A DNA stretch of 64,000 nt from 20CM-2-55-15 sp963738025 (GTDB taxonomy: Bacteria; Acidobacteriota; Terriglobia; 20CM-2-55-15). Under the pieces are notes generated by a model. It did not search any database and was not told the origin of the DNA. It worked only from the letters and a program-made list of their open reading frames with translations. Shown piece by piece: positions 24,129 through 33,347 of this stretch (positions are counted from its first letter, which is position 1; each line of letters opens with the position of its first letter). The position numbers and the translations under genes are program-made. Where the stretch lies: NCBI GenBank assembly GCA_963738025.1, contig CAVTWA010000011.1:372001-436000 (forward strand), read 5' to 3'.

Positions 24129-27100
24129 TTAGAAATTTAGACGAGCATTGACGACGAACCTGCGATTCGGAGGTGTCGAGCTGGTGATGCGTCCGAAGCT
24201 GGTGCTGTCGATGTTCAAGTTGGGGGTGTCGAAATTAGGATGGTTCAGAACGTTGACCGCATCAATGCGAAATTCAAACTCTTTCGTTTCTGAGATCCTC
24301 ACTTTTTTGATCAGGTTCATGTCGAGCTGAGCGAAAGGCGGCCCCTCGATCGATGTCAGGCCGAGATTGCCGATTTGCCCTGCGTTGGGGTTGACAAGTA
24401 CAAGGTTTCCATTGGCATCGGTAATCGCCTTGTTGCTGAAGGATCCGCTGAGCCCGTTCAGTGTTGAAACCGAAGCCAGCGCGGGATCCGGAATCTGCTG
24501 GAAGCCCGGAAAATAAGTTACGCCGTTCGCCACTTTGGTGACAGTCCCCAGGCTCTTTGGAAAACGTCCAACGATGTTCGGGGTGCTGAGGGCGGTAAGC
24601 TGAGTGATCGTCGAAACAGGAGCGGTGACGTTCAAGGGTGCTCCGGACGACCAGTTGAATATTCCGCCCAACTGCCACCGTTCGACGAGACGCTCGATGA
24701 ATCCGGGACCGCCGGCAACGAATCGATGGTTGGGCCCGAATGGCAACTCCAACGTGCCGTTGGTCGTGAGGATGCTCGTGCGGTGGAAACTAAGCAGCGC
24801 CTTGTTCAACGACCGGTTGTTCGGGTCGCGGTAGTTTACCGTCGCGCCGTCCGTATCGTTTTCGCCCAGGGCTCGGCTCCATGTGTAGGAGGTCGAACTG
24901 GTGATGCCGCGCGACAGCCTTTTTGTGAGCTGAACCTGGAGGGAGTGGTACGTGGAACTGCCTGGATTCGAGACCAGCGTCACACTGTTGAACTGCGGAT
25001 TGCGTACAAAAAAATTCTCAGGGAACAAACCGCTGTTCCGGACAAACCCCCCGCCCTGACCTGTAACGCTCGTGCTGCGGTTCAGAAAGTCTGCGAGGCC
25101 GCCTACGTTGCCGTTAGCAATAAACGCTCGAGTGCTTGTGAATGCGCGCAGGGCTGCCGATCCTGTCACCGTAGTGCCGTTTACGACTCCAGCTCCGGGG
25201 ATATTGAGTCCCTTGAGCATCTGATCAAACAAGGGCGCGTTGCCTCCGGTCTGCGTGGTATTGAACGCGCTGAGAAAGTTGTTGCTGAAGATGTCCACGC
25301 TGTTTTGCGGAATTCCGCCCCATAGCCTCGTGCCTTTCGTCCCGACATACGCTGTGGTCAGCGTGAAGCCCTGGGGAAGCTGCCGCTGAACTTCAAAATT
25401 GACGTTCTGAACGTATGGGCTCGGACGATTCGTGGAAGCGCCAGCCATACTGTCCGCACGGCTGCCGTTCAGCGGATCTGGCTGTAGCGGCGCGAACTGT
25501 TGCGGTATCGGCAACTTGAGGTTGGCCAGCGACAGGTAACTGGGAGACGTGTAAGAGATGCCGGTGGTGCCGGAACCCTCGAAAGTGCCGGTGAGCTGCG
25601 CTATCGCGCTGATATCTCCAATTGTCTTCAGACCGCCTGTATAACTCCAGCCATATCCCGCCCGAAGCACGGTCTTATCCTTTCCAAACCACGGAAGCGA
25701 CCAGCTCAACCCGATGGAAGGAGCGAGGTTGTTCCAATCGTCGTTGAAAAGTTGCTGGCTGGGATTCGGTGAGTTCTTACCGACAAACTGCACACTCGTC
25801 AGGGTGCCGCATGAAATGCCGCACAGTCCCGTCTCCGCTCCGACGGGCTTTCCAGCGAGACCTTTTCCTTCGTATGGGACGCCAAACCAGTCGTAGTGGA
25901 TACCCAGGTTCAGCGTAAGAGCAGGACGGATTTTCCATGTGTCTTTAAGGAATCCACTGAACTCGTTCCCATGATAGTCGCGAAGCTTCAGATTGACCCC
26001 ATCAGCGTAGCCGCGGAATGCGGTATCGGTTGGGCTTCTGACATCGAAGCCCTCTTGAATGCTTGCCACCGAGCCAGACAGGTCGGTCAGCAGGTTGCGG
26101 GCGGTCGTCTGGCTGTTCGCGCTCAGGCCCGGAACAGCGACGCTGTCGAGGTTGGCCACAGGCACGCCACCTGCACCCAGCGTGGCCTGCGGAGTGAAAT
26201 TGCTGTCGTTCCATCCGTTCGAATGACCGATCCGCACTTCACCCCCTGCCTTGAAGGCGTGTTTGCCTTTAGTCCAACTGAGCGTGTCCGAATAGGTGTA
26301 CAAGGGACTGTTTGCGCCACGAGTACCGTTATCTCCAGCGGTCCAGTTGATGAAATTGTTTGCAAAGAGCGTGGTTACGGGTTGGAACGGTATCCCGCTG
26401 TTCACCGGAAGGAGGGCGAATGCCTGCGCTCCAGTGCCCGTCGGCGAGCCTGTCCCATCCTGATTCCTCCCCACGTAAAAAGGGGCCTGACCGAACAGCG
26501 AGGACTTTTTGTATCCGACACGGAGTTCGTTTACAAGACTTGCAGAGAGTGTGGACACCAGTGATGTCGTGAATAATCTGGGCGACCGGCCAGCCGCGCC
26601 GTTGTAGCCGCCGGGCCAACTTGTGAGGCCGGCTGATGAGGTCTGACAACAGTCATTTTCATAGGTATAGACCACACTGAGCTTGTGATTGCCATTGAAA
26701 TTGTGATCGACCCGCATGTTGAACTGGTCCCGGTTGACGTCCAGCCCGTTTCCGACATTGGAGTCGAATCCGTAGATGGGGCTGCTAAATCGAATGCCCG
26801 CGGTATTCAGGCCGTCGCCAACGGTGTAGTCATTCGGCATCGGCATTCGCGCAAGCAGCGTCTTCTGGATGAAACCGGTCGGGTCATATCCCGGCCGGTT
26901 CGGATCGCGCGCAGTTCCATCGGTCTTGATGAACACGCTGAATTGCTGGAGATCTCCGGTCGCATTCGCCGGTTTGACTGGATTGCCATTTCGATCGACC
27001 GTAGGATTGTTTTGAGTGATGTTCTGGTTGTCGGCTCCTGGAAAGAAACGAAAGATTCCCTGTCTTGCCAATGGAGTTAATACGGTACCTACGGTTGTTT

Positions 27101-28019
27101 GTTTAATCATGTCACGCTGTTCATCCACCAAGGCGAAGAAAAATGTCTTGTTCTTAATGATTGGACCGCCAAAGCGCACCCCAAACTGGTTGCGGTTGTT
27201 ATAGTCCTTCGCGACACCATTAAAGTTGTTGAACCAGTTGCTGGCATCGAGTGCGGAGTTATGGTTCGTCCAGAATGCGCTTCCGCGGAACTGGTTGGTT
27301 CCCGAGCGGGTCACCATCTGCACCTGCCCGGAGCCGCGTGACCCCTCCGCATCCACGGGCGCGGTAATAATGCGGATTTCCTCGACCAGGTCAGGACTGG
27401 TGTAGGTAGCCGACCACGCGCCAAAGCTGTAGCGCCCGTCAGAGACCACGAAGCCATCGCGCGTCACGTTCGTCTGGCTGACCCGCCCTCCCGCAAAGGT
27501 GCCCTCACCGGCAGTGGTATAGCCTTGTGGCCCCACTCCTGCCGTCGTGTATACCAGATCCATCACGCTACGCGTGCTCAGTGGAAGGTCGCGCACCGTC
27601 GAGTCGGGAAGGACCGAACCCACCGATGAGGAGGTGGTTGCGATAAGCGTATCGGCCGCCACACTCACTTCCACCGACTGCGCTACGCCGCCAAGTTGAA
27701 GCGTGAAGTTCAAGCGAACCTGCTGGGAAAGTCCGAGAGCGACATTATTATATGTTTGAGTCTGAAAACCGCTCAGTTCTGCGCTTACCTTGTACGTTCC
27801 ATTCTGCAGGCTCGCGAATTGATAGGTGCCGGATTCATTGCTCAAAACGGTCGTGACGATTCCGGTTGCCGTGTTTGTCGCCGTCACCATAACGCCCGGG
27901 ATCAGGGCGCCCGAGGGATCCGAGACAGTTCCTCCCAATGTCGCGTTGCTGGTTTGTGCAAAAGTATTCGGGAATTCAAAAAGACATAACAAAACCACTG
28001 CCAGCATCAGTTTTCTCAT
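24129..28019 (-). CDS. TonB-dependent receptor, Oar-like, with carboxypeptidase-regulatory N-domain
   Basis: At 1296 residues this is a large outer-membrane receptor. The signal peptide (MRKLMLAVVLLCLFEFPNTFAQ) is followed by a carboxypeptidase-regulatory-like beta-sandwich (25-110, GTVSDPSGALIPGVMVTATN). A plug domain comes next (120-240, LPDSTVRDLPLSTRSVMDLV, VEEIRIITAPVDAEGSRGSGQVQ). A long beta-barrel ends in the aromatic RFVVNARLNF. The last residue F is the usual outer-membrane signature. Such SusC/Oar-type proteins take up oligomers or complexes and are multiplied in Acidobacteriota. It heads the cytochrome-DUF cluster. The 28020-28262 gap upstream should contain its promoter. Confidence 0.93.
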   Translation of the reverse strand: MRKLMLAVVLLCLFEFPNTFAQTSNATLGGTVSDPSGALIPGVMVTATNTATGIVTTVLSNESGTYQFASLQNGTYKVSAELSGFQTQTYNNVALGLSQQVRLNFTLQLGGVAQSVEVSVAADTLIATTSSSVGSVLPDSTVRDLPLSTRSVMDLVYTTAGVGPQGYTTAGEGTFAGGRVSQTNVTRDGFVVSDGRYSFGAWSATYTSPDLVEEIRIITAPVDAEGSRGSGQVQMVTRSGTNQFRGSAFWTNHNSALDASNWFNNFNGVAKDYNNRNQFGVRFGGPIIKNKTFFFALVDEQRDMIKQTTVGTVLTPLARQGIFRFFPGADNQNITQNNPTVDRNGNPVKPANATGDLQQFSVFIKTDGTARDPNRPGYDPTGFIQKTLLARMPMPNDYTVGDGLNTAGIRFSSPIYGFDSNVGNGLDVNRDQFNMRVDHNFNGNHKLSVVYTYENDCCQTSSAGLTSWPGGYNGAAGRSPRLFTTSLVSTLSASLVNELRVGYKKSSLFGQAPFYVGRNQDGTGSPTGTGAQAFALLPVNSGIPFQPVTTLFANNFINWTAGDNGTRGANSPLYTYSDTLSWTKGKHAFKAGGEVRIGHSNGWNDSNFTPQATLGAGGVPVANLDSVAVPGLSANSQTTARNLLTDLSGSVASIQEGFDVRSPTDTAFRGYADGVNLKLRDYHGNEFSGFLKDTWKIRPALTLNLGIHYDWFGVPYEGKGLAGKPVGAETGLCGISCGTLTSVQFVGKNSPNPSQQLFNDDWNNLAPSIGLSWSLPWFGKDKTVLRAGYGWSYTGGLKTIGDISAIAQLTGTFEGSGTTGISYTSPSYLSLANLKLPIPQQFAPLQPDPLNGSRADSMAGASTNRPSPYVQNVNFEVQRQLPQGFTLTTAYVGTKGTRLWGGIPQNSVDIFSNNFLSAFNTTQTGGNAPLFDQMLKGLNIPGAGVVNGTTVTGSAALRAFTSTRAFIANGNVGGLADFLNRSTSVTGQGGGFVRNSGLFPENFFVRNPQFNSVTLVSNPGSSTYHSLQVQLTKRLSRGITSSTSYTWSRALGENDTDGATVNYRDPNNRSLNKALLSFHRTSILTTNGTLELPFGPNHRFVAGGPGFIERLVERWQLGGIFNWSSGAPLNVTAPVSTITQLTALSTPNIVGRFPKSLGTVTKVANGVTYFPGFQQIPDPALASVSTLNGLSGSFSNKAITDANGNLVLVNPNAGQIGNLGLTSIEGPPFAQLDMNLIKKVRISETKEFEFRIDAVNVLNHPNFDTPNLNIDSTSFGRITSSTPPNRRFVVNARLNF

Positions 28020-28464
28020 GATCTAGACTCTCTCTCCTCTAATAAGGCGTGGCCGTTTGGGCTCAAGACGGCTCTATACACTCGTTCATCTGCTACCGCA
28101 GCAAGGCCAATCCCACGGTTTTGTGGAAGTGGATGGGCGCTCCGATTTGGTCGCTGAGACTTCCCAAAAAACTTTCAATGTTTACGCTGATTTAGCAGTG
28201 CCGGGATTCTAGTGCGCGCTTAAATCAAATTCCACCAAAATATCTCCGCTTTACTGGCGGCGTTGGACATGACGGCGAAGACTCGTTTGCTCATGACCTA
28301 TGAAGGAGCGGCCATTGCGCGCTGCAATCAGATAACACAAGGGTTTGAACTTTTTTCTCCGCCTACCGTGTTTACCTTCCAATTTCTACGGCTGTTTGCA
28401 TCGGAAAATCTGATTCCCGAGGGTATGAGGTTTGAAAGCGAAAGTCTCCTGGCAGAGAAGAACC
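28020..28464. other. Intergenic: upstream region of the TonB receptor, no gene supported
   Basis: The stretch holds the 5' region of the minus-strand TonB receptor (GAGGAGAGAGAG just before its ATG, a good Shine-Dalgarno at 28030-28041). Beyond that, an unremarkable AT/GC mix continues until the transposase tail begins near 28465. An open frame from 28263 to 28694 fuses non-coding bases to that tail and is not a gene. No clear promoter boxes could be assigned. Confidence 0.6.
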
Positions 28465-28717
28465 CGCGAGCCATTGCCGATGCCGAGTGGCTCGTCCGCA
28501 CGATCAAAGAAGGTTGTCTGGAACGGATGATCTTCTTTGGTGAGGACGGGTTGCGCAAAGCAGTCCGAGAATTCGTTGCGCACTACCTGGAGCGCAAGCA
28601 CCAGGGACTCTATAACCGGCTGCTGATGGCCGCAGAATCTACGGCTGAAAGACTGGAACGGTGCAGGTTCGTTGTCGATTCGGAGGAATGCTGAATTACT
28701 ACTACCGGCAGGCGCAT
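28465..28717 (+). pseudogene. Tail of a family A integrase-core transposase
   Basis: The segment reads RAIADAEWLVRTIKEGCLERMIFFGEDGLRKAVREFVAHYLERKHQ and ends LNYYYRQA after a frame change. This matches the C-terminal part of the family A transposase at 20085-21169 (AERFVRSIKEECLEQMILFGEDALR, NYYYRAA), including the conserved E-box region. The two N-terminal thirds are missing. The AER triad reads AEW here. It abuts the end of a broken hydrolase gene at 28724, consistent with an old insertion into that gene. Confidence 0.8.
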
Positions 28718-28723
28718 GATTTC

Positions 28724-29070
28724 AGTTTTTGGACCATACGCGAATGTCCGGCTTTCCCACGGTCGTGCGATGTCCGTTGTCATCCATAGCCGCGTGTTTT
28801 CATGCGACATGATGGTTACGCCAGCCTTGCCAAGGCTGAGATTCGATCCGGTCTGCTCCGGAAACCAGCAAGTATTAAAAAGCGTGTGAACACGTCCGCC
28901 AGCGGCCTCGATCAGCGAGGCTGAATTGTCGGCCAAACCGCCGTCGCCATCACAATGCCGTCCGATGTCGTTAAGGCAACAACATTGGCGTTGGCGCCGG
29001 CACCAGTCAGCATGACCACGTTGTCGGACAATCGTGTGGTTGAAATGCGGCCTGTACCGGTCTGCGCAAA
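28724..29070 (-). pseudogene. MBL-fold metallo-hydrolase fragment, frameshifted and truncated
   Basis: On the minus strand, AQTGTGRISTTRLSDNVVML and VVALTTSDGIVM run in one frame. After a one-base loss DGGLADNSASLIEAAGG, RVHTLFNTCWFPEQTGSN, GKAGVTIMSHENTRLWMTTD and IARPWESRTF follow in another. This pattern matches MBL-fold hydrolases in which the region reads NTHWHPEQTGSN; here both motif histidines are replaced (TCWF), so even a repaired frame would be inactive. The C-terminal half is cut where the transposase tail begins. The N-terminus abuts a second insertion-sequence fragment at about 29095. Confidence 0.7.
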
Positions 29071-29094
29071 ACCGGGTAGACGTATTCAGAGCAC

Positions 29095-29245
29095 GGAGAT
29101 TTGGCGCACGCTGACGCGAACGGTTGAGGATCAATAATTGATGTTTGGCAAGAACCGATTCGGCTACGACAGCGCGCACACCGCCGGTCCGAGCGAGCTC
29201 AAAATTGTTGTGATCAGGTAGAGCAGGATAACGAGATCGCGCATG
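29095..29245 (-). pseudogene. N-terminal fragment of a family B integrase-core transposase
   Basis: Read on the minus strand the segment gives MRDLVILLYLITTIL in one frame and AVVAESVLAKHQLLILNRSRQRAPNLRAL in another. That is the N-terminal block of the transposase family whose middle and end are seen at 31085-31816 (plus strand). Only about 45 codons remain. It directly precedes the broken MBL-fold gene, marking an insertion or deletion junction near 29090. Confidence 0.65.
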
Positions 29246-29421
29246 CGCAATCCTACCAACCGTTAATCCCCTGAATTTCAGTCTAATTGGGAATTCGCCA
29301 TCGACAGGATCTTCACTGAAGATCTACGCGCCAGCGCTCGACCCTACCGGGGGTAAGTGTATTTTCTGAATCCTGATGGATTCAACTCTCCGAAGTTCTC
29401 AGCAACGACAGTTCGTTCGTT

Positions 29422-31070
29422 TTACGCTGGAAGGCGATTGGCGTCCAGGACGACGACTTTGGCGCCGCGTTCTTTGGCCATACGTACGAGATCCGCAGCC
29501 GAGCCTTCTTTGCCATCCCAGAGCGCGATCACAGTGATTTGCCCGACGGCAAGCGCGGTGCAGAAGCGCCGGAGGGTATACCGGCGCCAGAAGTCATATG
29601 GTGCGTTTGGGCGGAGCCACGCCGGTAATTCCGGCGACTCTGAGAGTACTTGACAGGAATGACGCGCGATCAAGGCGCGGAATCGAGCCTCCCATTGGGG
29701 TCCTGCGCTGGTGACGCCAATCTCCGAATATTTTGTCGGCGGCAAAGCAAGGCAGATGCGATTGTCGATTTCTATTGTTTCGCACACTTCATGAAACAGG
29801 ATGTCGCCTCCGCTGGATGCACCCGCGACAGCAATGAAAGCTGTTTTGTTCTCGCCGACCTCTTCCCGAACTGCCCGGAGAATAGCTTCGCGAGCCTGTG
29901 GTTCTGCCGCGGCCGGAAAGCGTGGCGCGGGACGATTCGGAGCATCGATGGCATGACCGACAAACAGAAGCGCTCGCGAGGTGGCTGGCGGTGTTTTGGG
30001 TGACTCATAGCGCTGGCCGGTCCCAAACGCCGCGATAACCGTATCGACGCTCTCCTTAAGCACTCCGAGGTCGCTTAAAATGTAAACCTGCGTCAGCGCG
30101 GCCTCTAATCGGTACGGTGGTGCGTGCGCGAGTGCGCGGCGATACCTTTCGACGACGCGGCCGGTCCGCTGTCCAGACAAAAGCGCAAGATCCGCTTTGG
30201 TGAGCTCCAGCCACATGTCGGTTTCCCGCTGGCGCTCCTTGGCAGCGTCGACTGCCATTCCCACTGAGGTCGTAATGGATGCGATGCCTTCCTTAACACC
30301 GGACAATATGGATTCGGCGTCAAAGTCGCTTTCGAACAACTCCGCCCACACGTCGGCATACCTCGAGGCCAGATCTACGGCGATCGTGCCCATGACCAAC
30401 GCGCTGAATCCGGCGTAGTAGTTGTTCAGAGCGGCTTTCAATGCTTTCAGATAGTTATTCGTAGGCTTCTAGAAGGCCGGAGCTGCGCAGCGCTTCCTGG
30501 GGCCACTCATCCTGATTATGGGATCTCCAGGCCTCAATCCACGAGACCTTTGAATTGCCACCTAGCAAGACAAAGGCCTCCGCCCAATCCTTCGAACCCG
30601 GTTCCAGCTTTTCCAGGGCGCGTTGGACCGCTTGATCCGACTTTCTGGGTTCTTTCAGTCTCCGATACAGGGTTCCGAGTCTCAAGTTGACCTCCGTGTC
30701 GCCGGGATTTATTGAGAGCAAATACTCGAGAGTGTCACTCGTGCCGTTCATGTCGCCGCGGTCAAACTGCGCATCGCCCACTTTCTTCAGTCCCTGGGTT
30801 GCCCAATGAAATAATCGGGCCTCTTGTGACAACAAACGCAGATGGCCGAGGTCTACCGTTTTTTGCGCGGTGTCGGTTTCCGCAATGAAATCCTCCGGCA
30901 AAGAGGACGCGTAGGTTCGGTTCAGCCCGGCCAACAGCATGTAACAGGACTATCGACTTGATCGGACTGCATGCTCGCTCGCAAGGCGGACACCAGTTGT
31001 TGAATTGACTCGCCAGGTCTGGTGGCATCGTATGCAAAGTATGGCTTCGTTCTCAAATCGCAGGTCCCAG
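29422..31070 (-). pseudogene. TRAFs-binding/DUF4071-like TPR protein, truncated and frameshifted
   Basis: Three frames make one protein: PYFAYDATRPGESIQQLVSAL with MQSDQVDSPV (31060-30945), then MLLAGLNRTYASSLPEDF to LRSSGLLEAYE (30940-30455), then YLKALKAALNNYYAGFSALVMG to VVLDANRLPA (30450-29422). Each join is mended by one base (TT to TTT before TACATG; GAATAAC to GAAATAAC). The middle part has TPR-like helices (YLLSINPGDTEVNLRLGTLYRRL), and the layout fits DUF4071/TRAFs-binding proteins that usually carry an N-terminal nucleoside-binding domain. That domain is absent; a family B insertion sequence starts at about 31080, probably where it was cut off. Function in signalling or defence is only inferred from the family. 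Confidence 0.6.
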
Positions 31071-31084
31071 CGTGTTGAATTGCC

Positions 31085-31816
31085 CTCAAGAGGAATGGCT
31101 GATCGCCGGAATCTGTTCGCTCTGGATCAAACCGACTCGATTTCGCCGGGTAGCAATCGGATTCAAGCTATCGACGTTGATGAATTTCCATCGCGCGCTG
31201 GTGCAAAGAAAGTACTCACTCCTGTTTTCGCCCAAACACCGACCCAAGCCCGGACCAAAAGGACCAGCAGCGGATGTGATCCGGGCCGTGGTTGAAATGA
31301 GACGGCGCAATCCGACATGGGGATGCCCTCGTATCGCCGAGCAGATCAAATTTCGGAATTTCTATAAATAAGGATGTGGTTCGCCGGATTCTGACCGTCC
31401 ATTACCGCCCGTCGCCGGACGCCGATAGTCCATCATGGCTCACGCGTTTTGGGCCCACTTGACGGACAGCCTCTGGAGCCTCGATTTATTTCGATGTGAA
31501 TCCGTGGCATTGCGGACCTATTGGGTGCTGCTGGTGATGGATCAATACACGCGACGAATCATCGGATTTGCAATTCAAGCAGGAGTTGTCAACGGTGATG
31601 AGCTTTGTCGCATGTTCAAACAAGCGATTCGAGGTACGGTCCTTCCAAAATATCTGAGCTCCGATCACGCATTACTTTAACCGGCATCGCACCCATGCAG
31701 GTCTGGAAGGACGGTTGCCAAATCCTGGAGATGATGGATGCGCGTCGATAAGCCCCGATTCATATCGTTGGCAGAAGCACTGTCGCGGCCTTTACCCGAC
31801 GCCGATTGCCACGTGA
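31085..31816 (+). pseudogene. Family B integrase-core transposase with internal deletion
   Basis: Ordered pieces of a family B transposase are present: FRRVAIGFKLSTLMNFHRAL, RKYSLLFSPK, PKPGPKGPAADVIRAVVEM, RRRNPTWGCPRIAEQI, then SLWSLDLFRCESVALRTYWV, VMDQYTRRIIGFAIQAG, VLPKYLSSDH and finally HYFNRHRTHAGLEGRL, SYRWQKHCRGLYPTPIAT with stop at 31814. About 80 residues, including the catalytic glutamate region, are deleted between SSDH and HYFN, and the frame changes twice. DDE residues D (VDLF/LDLF) and D (SSDH) remain. The element is non-functional. Confidence 0.8.
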
Positions 31817-32804
31817 TTTCAGGAATCCGCCAATGGACATCTCCGGCCTCGCCTCTGTGGAAGCAGAATTCACACGGCGTCGAAAATAATCTGCCCATTA
31901 TTGGTTTTCAGTACGTTTCCAAAACCGCACCAAGATGGTGGGCGGAATCGGAAGTTGGCTTCTTCTTTTCAGGAATCTCGATTTGCGGACATTAGCCGAG
32001 AAATCGTGAACACCTGGTAGACCACGATTCTTTCTTCATGCGACCTCCGTCGTGTCTTCTTAACGGCGGTCTGCTCCAATTCCGACTGTGGCAAGACACG
32101 CCCTGACACGTGGCGTTTGCGCCAAACCCAAACCCAAATCCATGCTCAATGTTCAAGCCGTATTTAGCTCCCCGCGTTGATCACGTCGTTTCTTTCATTA
32201 ACGGATCGTGGAAGCAGGATTGCTTATCCCTAGCCGCTACAGCGCAGTTGCAGGAGTTACAATAGAGAGTTCCGCCCGACATGTTTACGATTTTCAAACG
32301 CCCATACCAACCAAAGTGCGAGCAGGCTCCTGGGCCCGTTCATTTGCGCAGTTCATCATTGCCGTCCGATCGAACAGGCGTAAGGGTTTGATCGCTGGAC
32401 GTTATCAGACCGTGTTCAGAGTCCTCAACCCTGGCGCAGCAAGCGCTGGCTGCGCGGTATTCGTCATGGGTACCCGGCCGCGTAGCGTTCGTACACGCAT
32501 CGCCCATGCCGCATGTCCACAAAACCCTGAGGTAGTTTTCGCTCATAATCTGTTTGTCATTGTCAGACTCCTCTTCTTTCCTTTATCCATCATTGCCGAA
32601 GAAGATGGCACGACGGAGCCGGCCCCGCTCCGCTCGAAGCCGCCCTGAATGTTGCAACCACCGCACTCCAGTTTGCGGGCCAATTGGTTCCAGGTCATCA
32701 TCCCCTCGTATTGCTTGGTTTTTGTGCATGGCTTGGGTTGCACACCTACGAGTATGCACTGAATTCCTGCGGATTAATCGGAGTATCCGAGTCATGCATG
32801 TAGA
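31817..32804. other. Intergenic, about 990 bases, no gene supported
   Basis: After the transposase end, the sequence has only short open frames on both strands without recognisable motifs, consistent with the tail of the insertion sequence plus decayed DNA. A weak trace (YERYAAGYP-like residues near 32470, minus strand) is too short to call. No repeat of the palindrome family occurs here. Confidence 0.5.
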
Positions 32805-33038
32805 ATGGTCTGTATATGTCAAAGAAGCAAGGACACGCAGGGAGAGCCGGCAGACGGCGTTCTGGTCACGGCGGCGAAGACCATTGGAAAAGCGGCTGGC
32901 AAAATAGCCTCTGCCGTCAGCGGTACAAAAGCGAGGAAAGGCCGAAAGAAGGGCACAAGACCCGTGAAGAAGCAGAAAACGGGATTACCAAGGAAGGCCA
33001 AGAAAGAGGCGAAGAAAGCCGCGCAGCTCAAGACGTAG
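32805..33038 (+). CDS. Small Lys/Ala-rich basic protein, histone H1-like composition
   Basis: A 77-residue open frame whose C-terminal two thirds are strongly basic and Ala-rich (AAKTIGKAAGKIASAVSG, TRPVKKQKTGLPRKAKKEAKKAA), like the tails of bacterial histone H1-like or nucleoid proteins. The start is unclear: ATG 32805 opens the frame, but a better-looking MSKKQGHAGR begins at ATG 32816 one frame over, which suggests a one-base indel near 32845. The product would bind nucleic acid if made. Decayed genes on both sides make expression doubtful. Confidence 0.5.
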   Translation: MVCICQRSKDTQGEPADGVLVTAAKTIGKAAGKIASAVSGTKARKGRKKGTRPVKKQKTGLPRKAKKEAKKAAQLKT

Positions 33039-33049
33039 CCCGGGAATCG

Positions 33050-33311
33050 TTAATACAGAACTGGAGCACAATCTCGGCGTCCAGCTGGAACGTTATTCAG
33101 TACGGGCTGCGGTGAGCGTTGCCGACCTGCCCAAGCTCGTCACGGAAGCGATGACCGCCAGGCGGCATTTGATCCGCTGCTCGGCGTGCTGCCCAAGGAA
33201 TTGCTCGCGACGTTCTCGGACCGGCTTGCCAACGTGTTACAGACCAAACTGTGCCGTCTGATTCTCAATGAACCGCGCCTCGGCGAACGCATGTTTGTTT
33301 TTGGTGATTGA
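33050..33311 (+). pseudogene. Fragment of an unknown gene, one frameshift, no start codon
   Basis: The segments VNTELEHNLGVQLERYSV, RAAVSVADLPKLVTEAMTA and, after a one-base shift (CC to CCC near 33160), QAAFDPLLGVLPKELLATF and SDRLANVLQTKLCRLILNEPRL run to a stop at 33311 (FVFGD). They read like one soluble helical protein. No ATG, GTG or TTG lies in a plausible place at the 5' end. No family recognised. Confidence 0.45.
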
Positions 33312-33341
33312 ACGCGGGCAATAAAGCCCGCGGCTACGAAC
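33309..33341. repeat. REP-like hairpin (GCGGGC...GCCCGC)
   Basis: AACGCGGGCAATAAAGCCCGCGGCTACGAA forms a short stem (GCGGGC/GCCCGC) and shares its core wording with the larger inverted pair at 61232-61316 (CGCGGGCTTCAGCCCGCG). It lies between convergent ends: the unknown fragment (plus) and the PEGA-like gene (minus). Confidence 0.65.
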
Positions 33342-33347
33342 CATTTA

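Noticed and set aside
28610..29179. 189-residue frame on the minus strand
   Set aside because: It joins an insertion-sequence N-terminus, an MBL-fold fragment and a transposase tail; three unrelated pieces, not one gene.
31817..32804. Several 60-150-residue frames
   Set aside because: They are short, overlap each other on both strands and show no family pattern.
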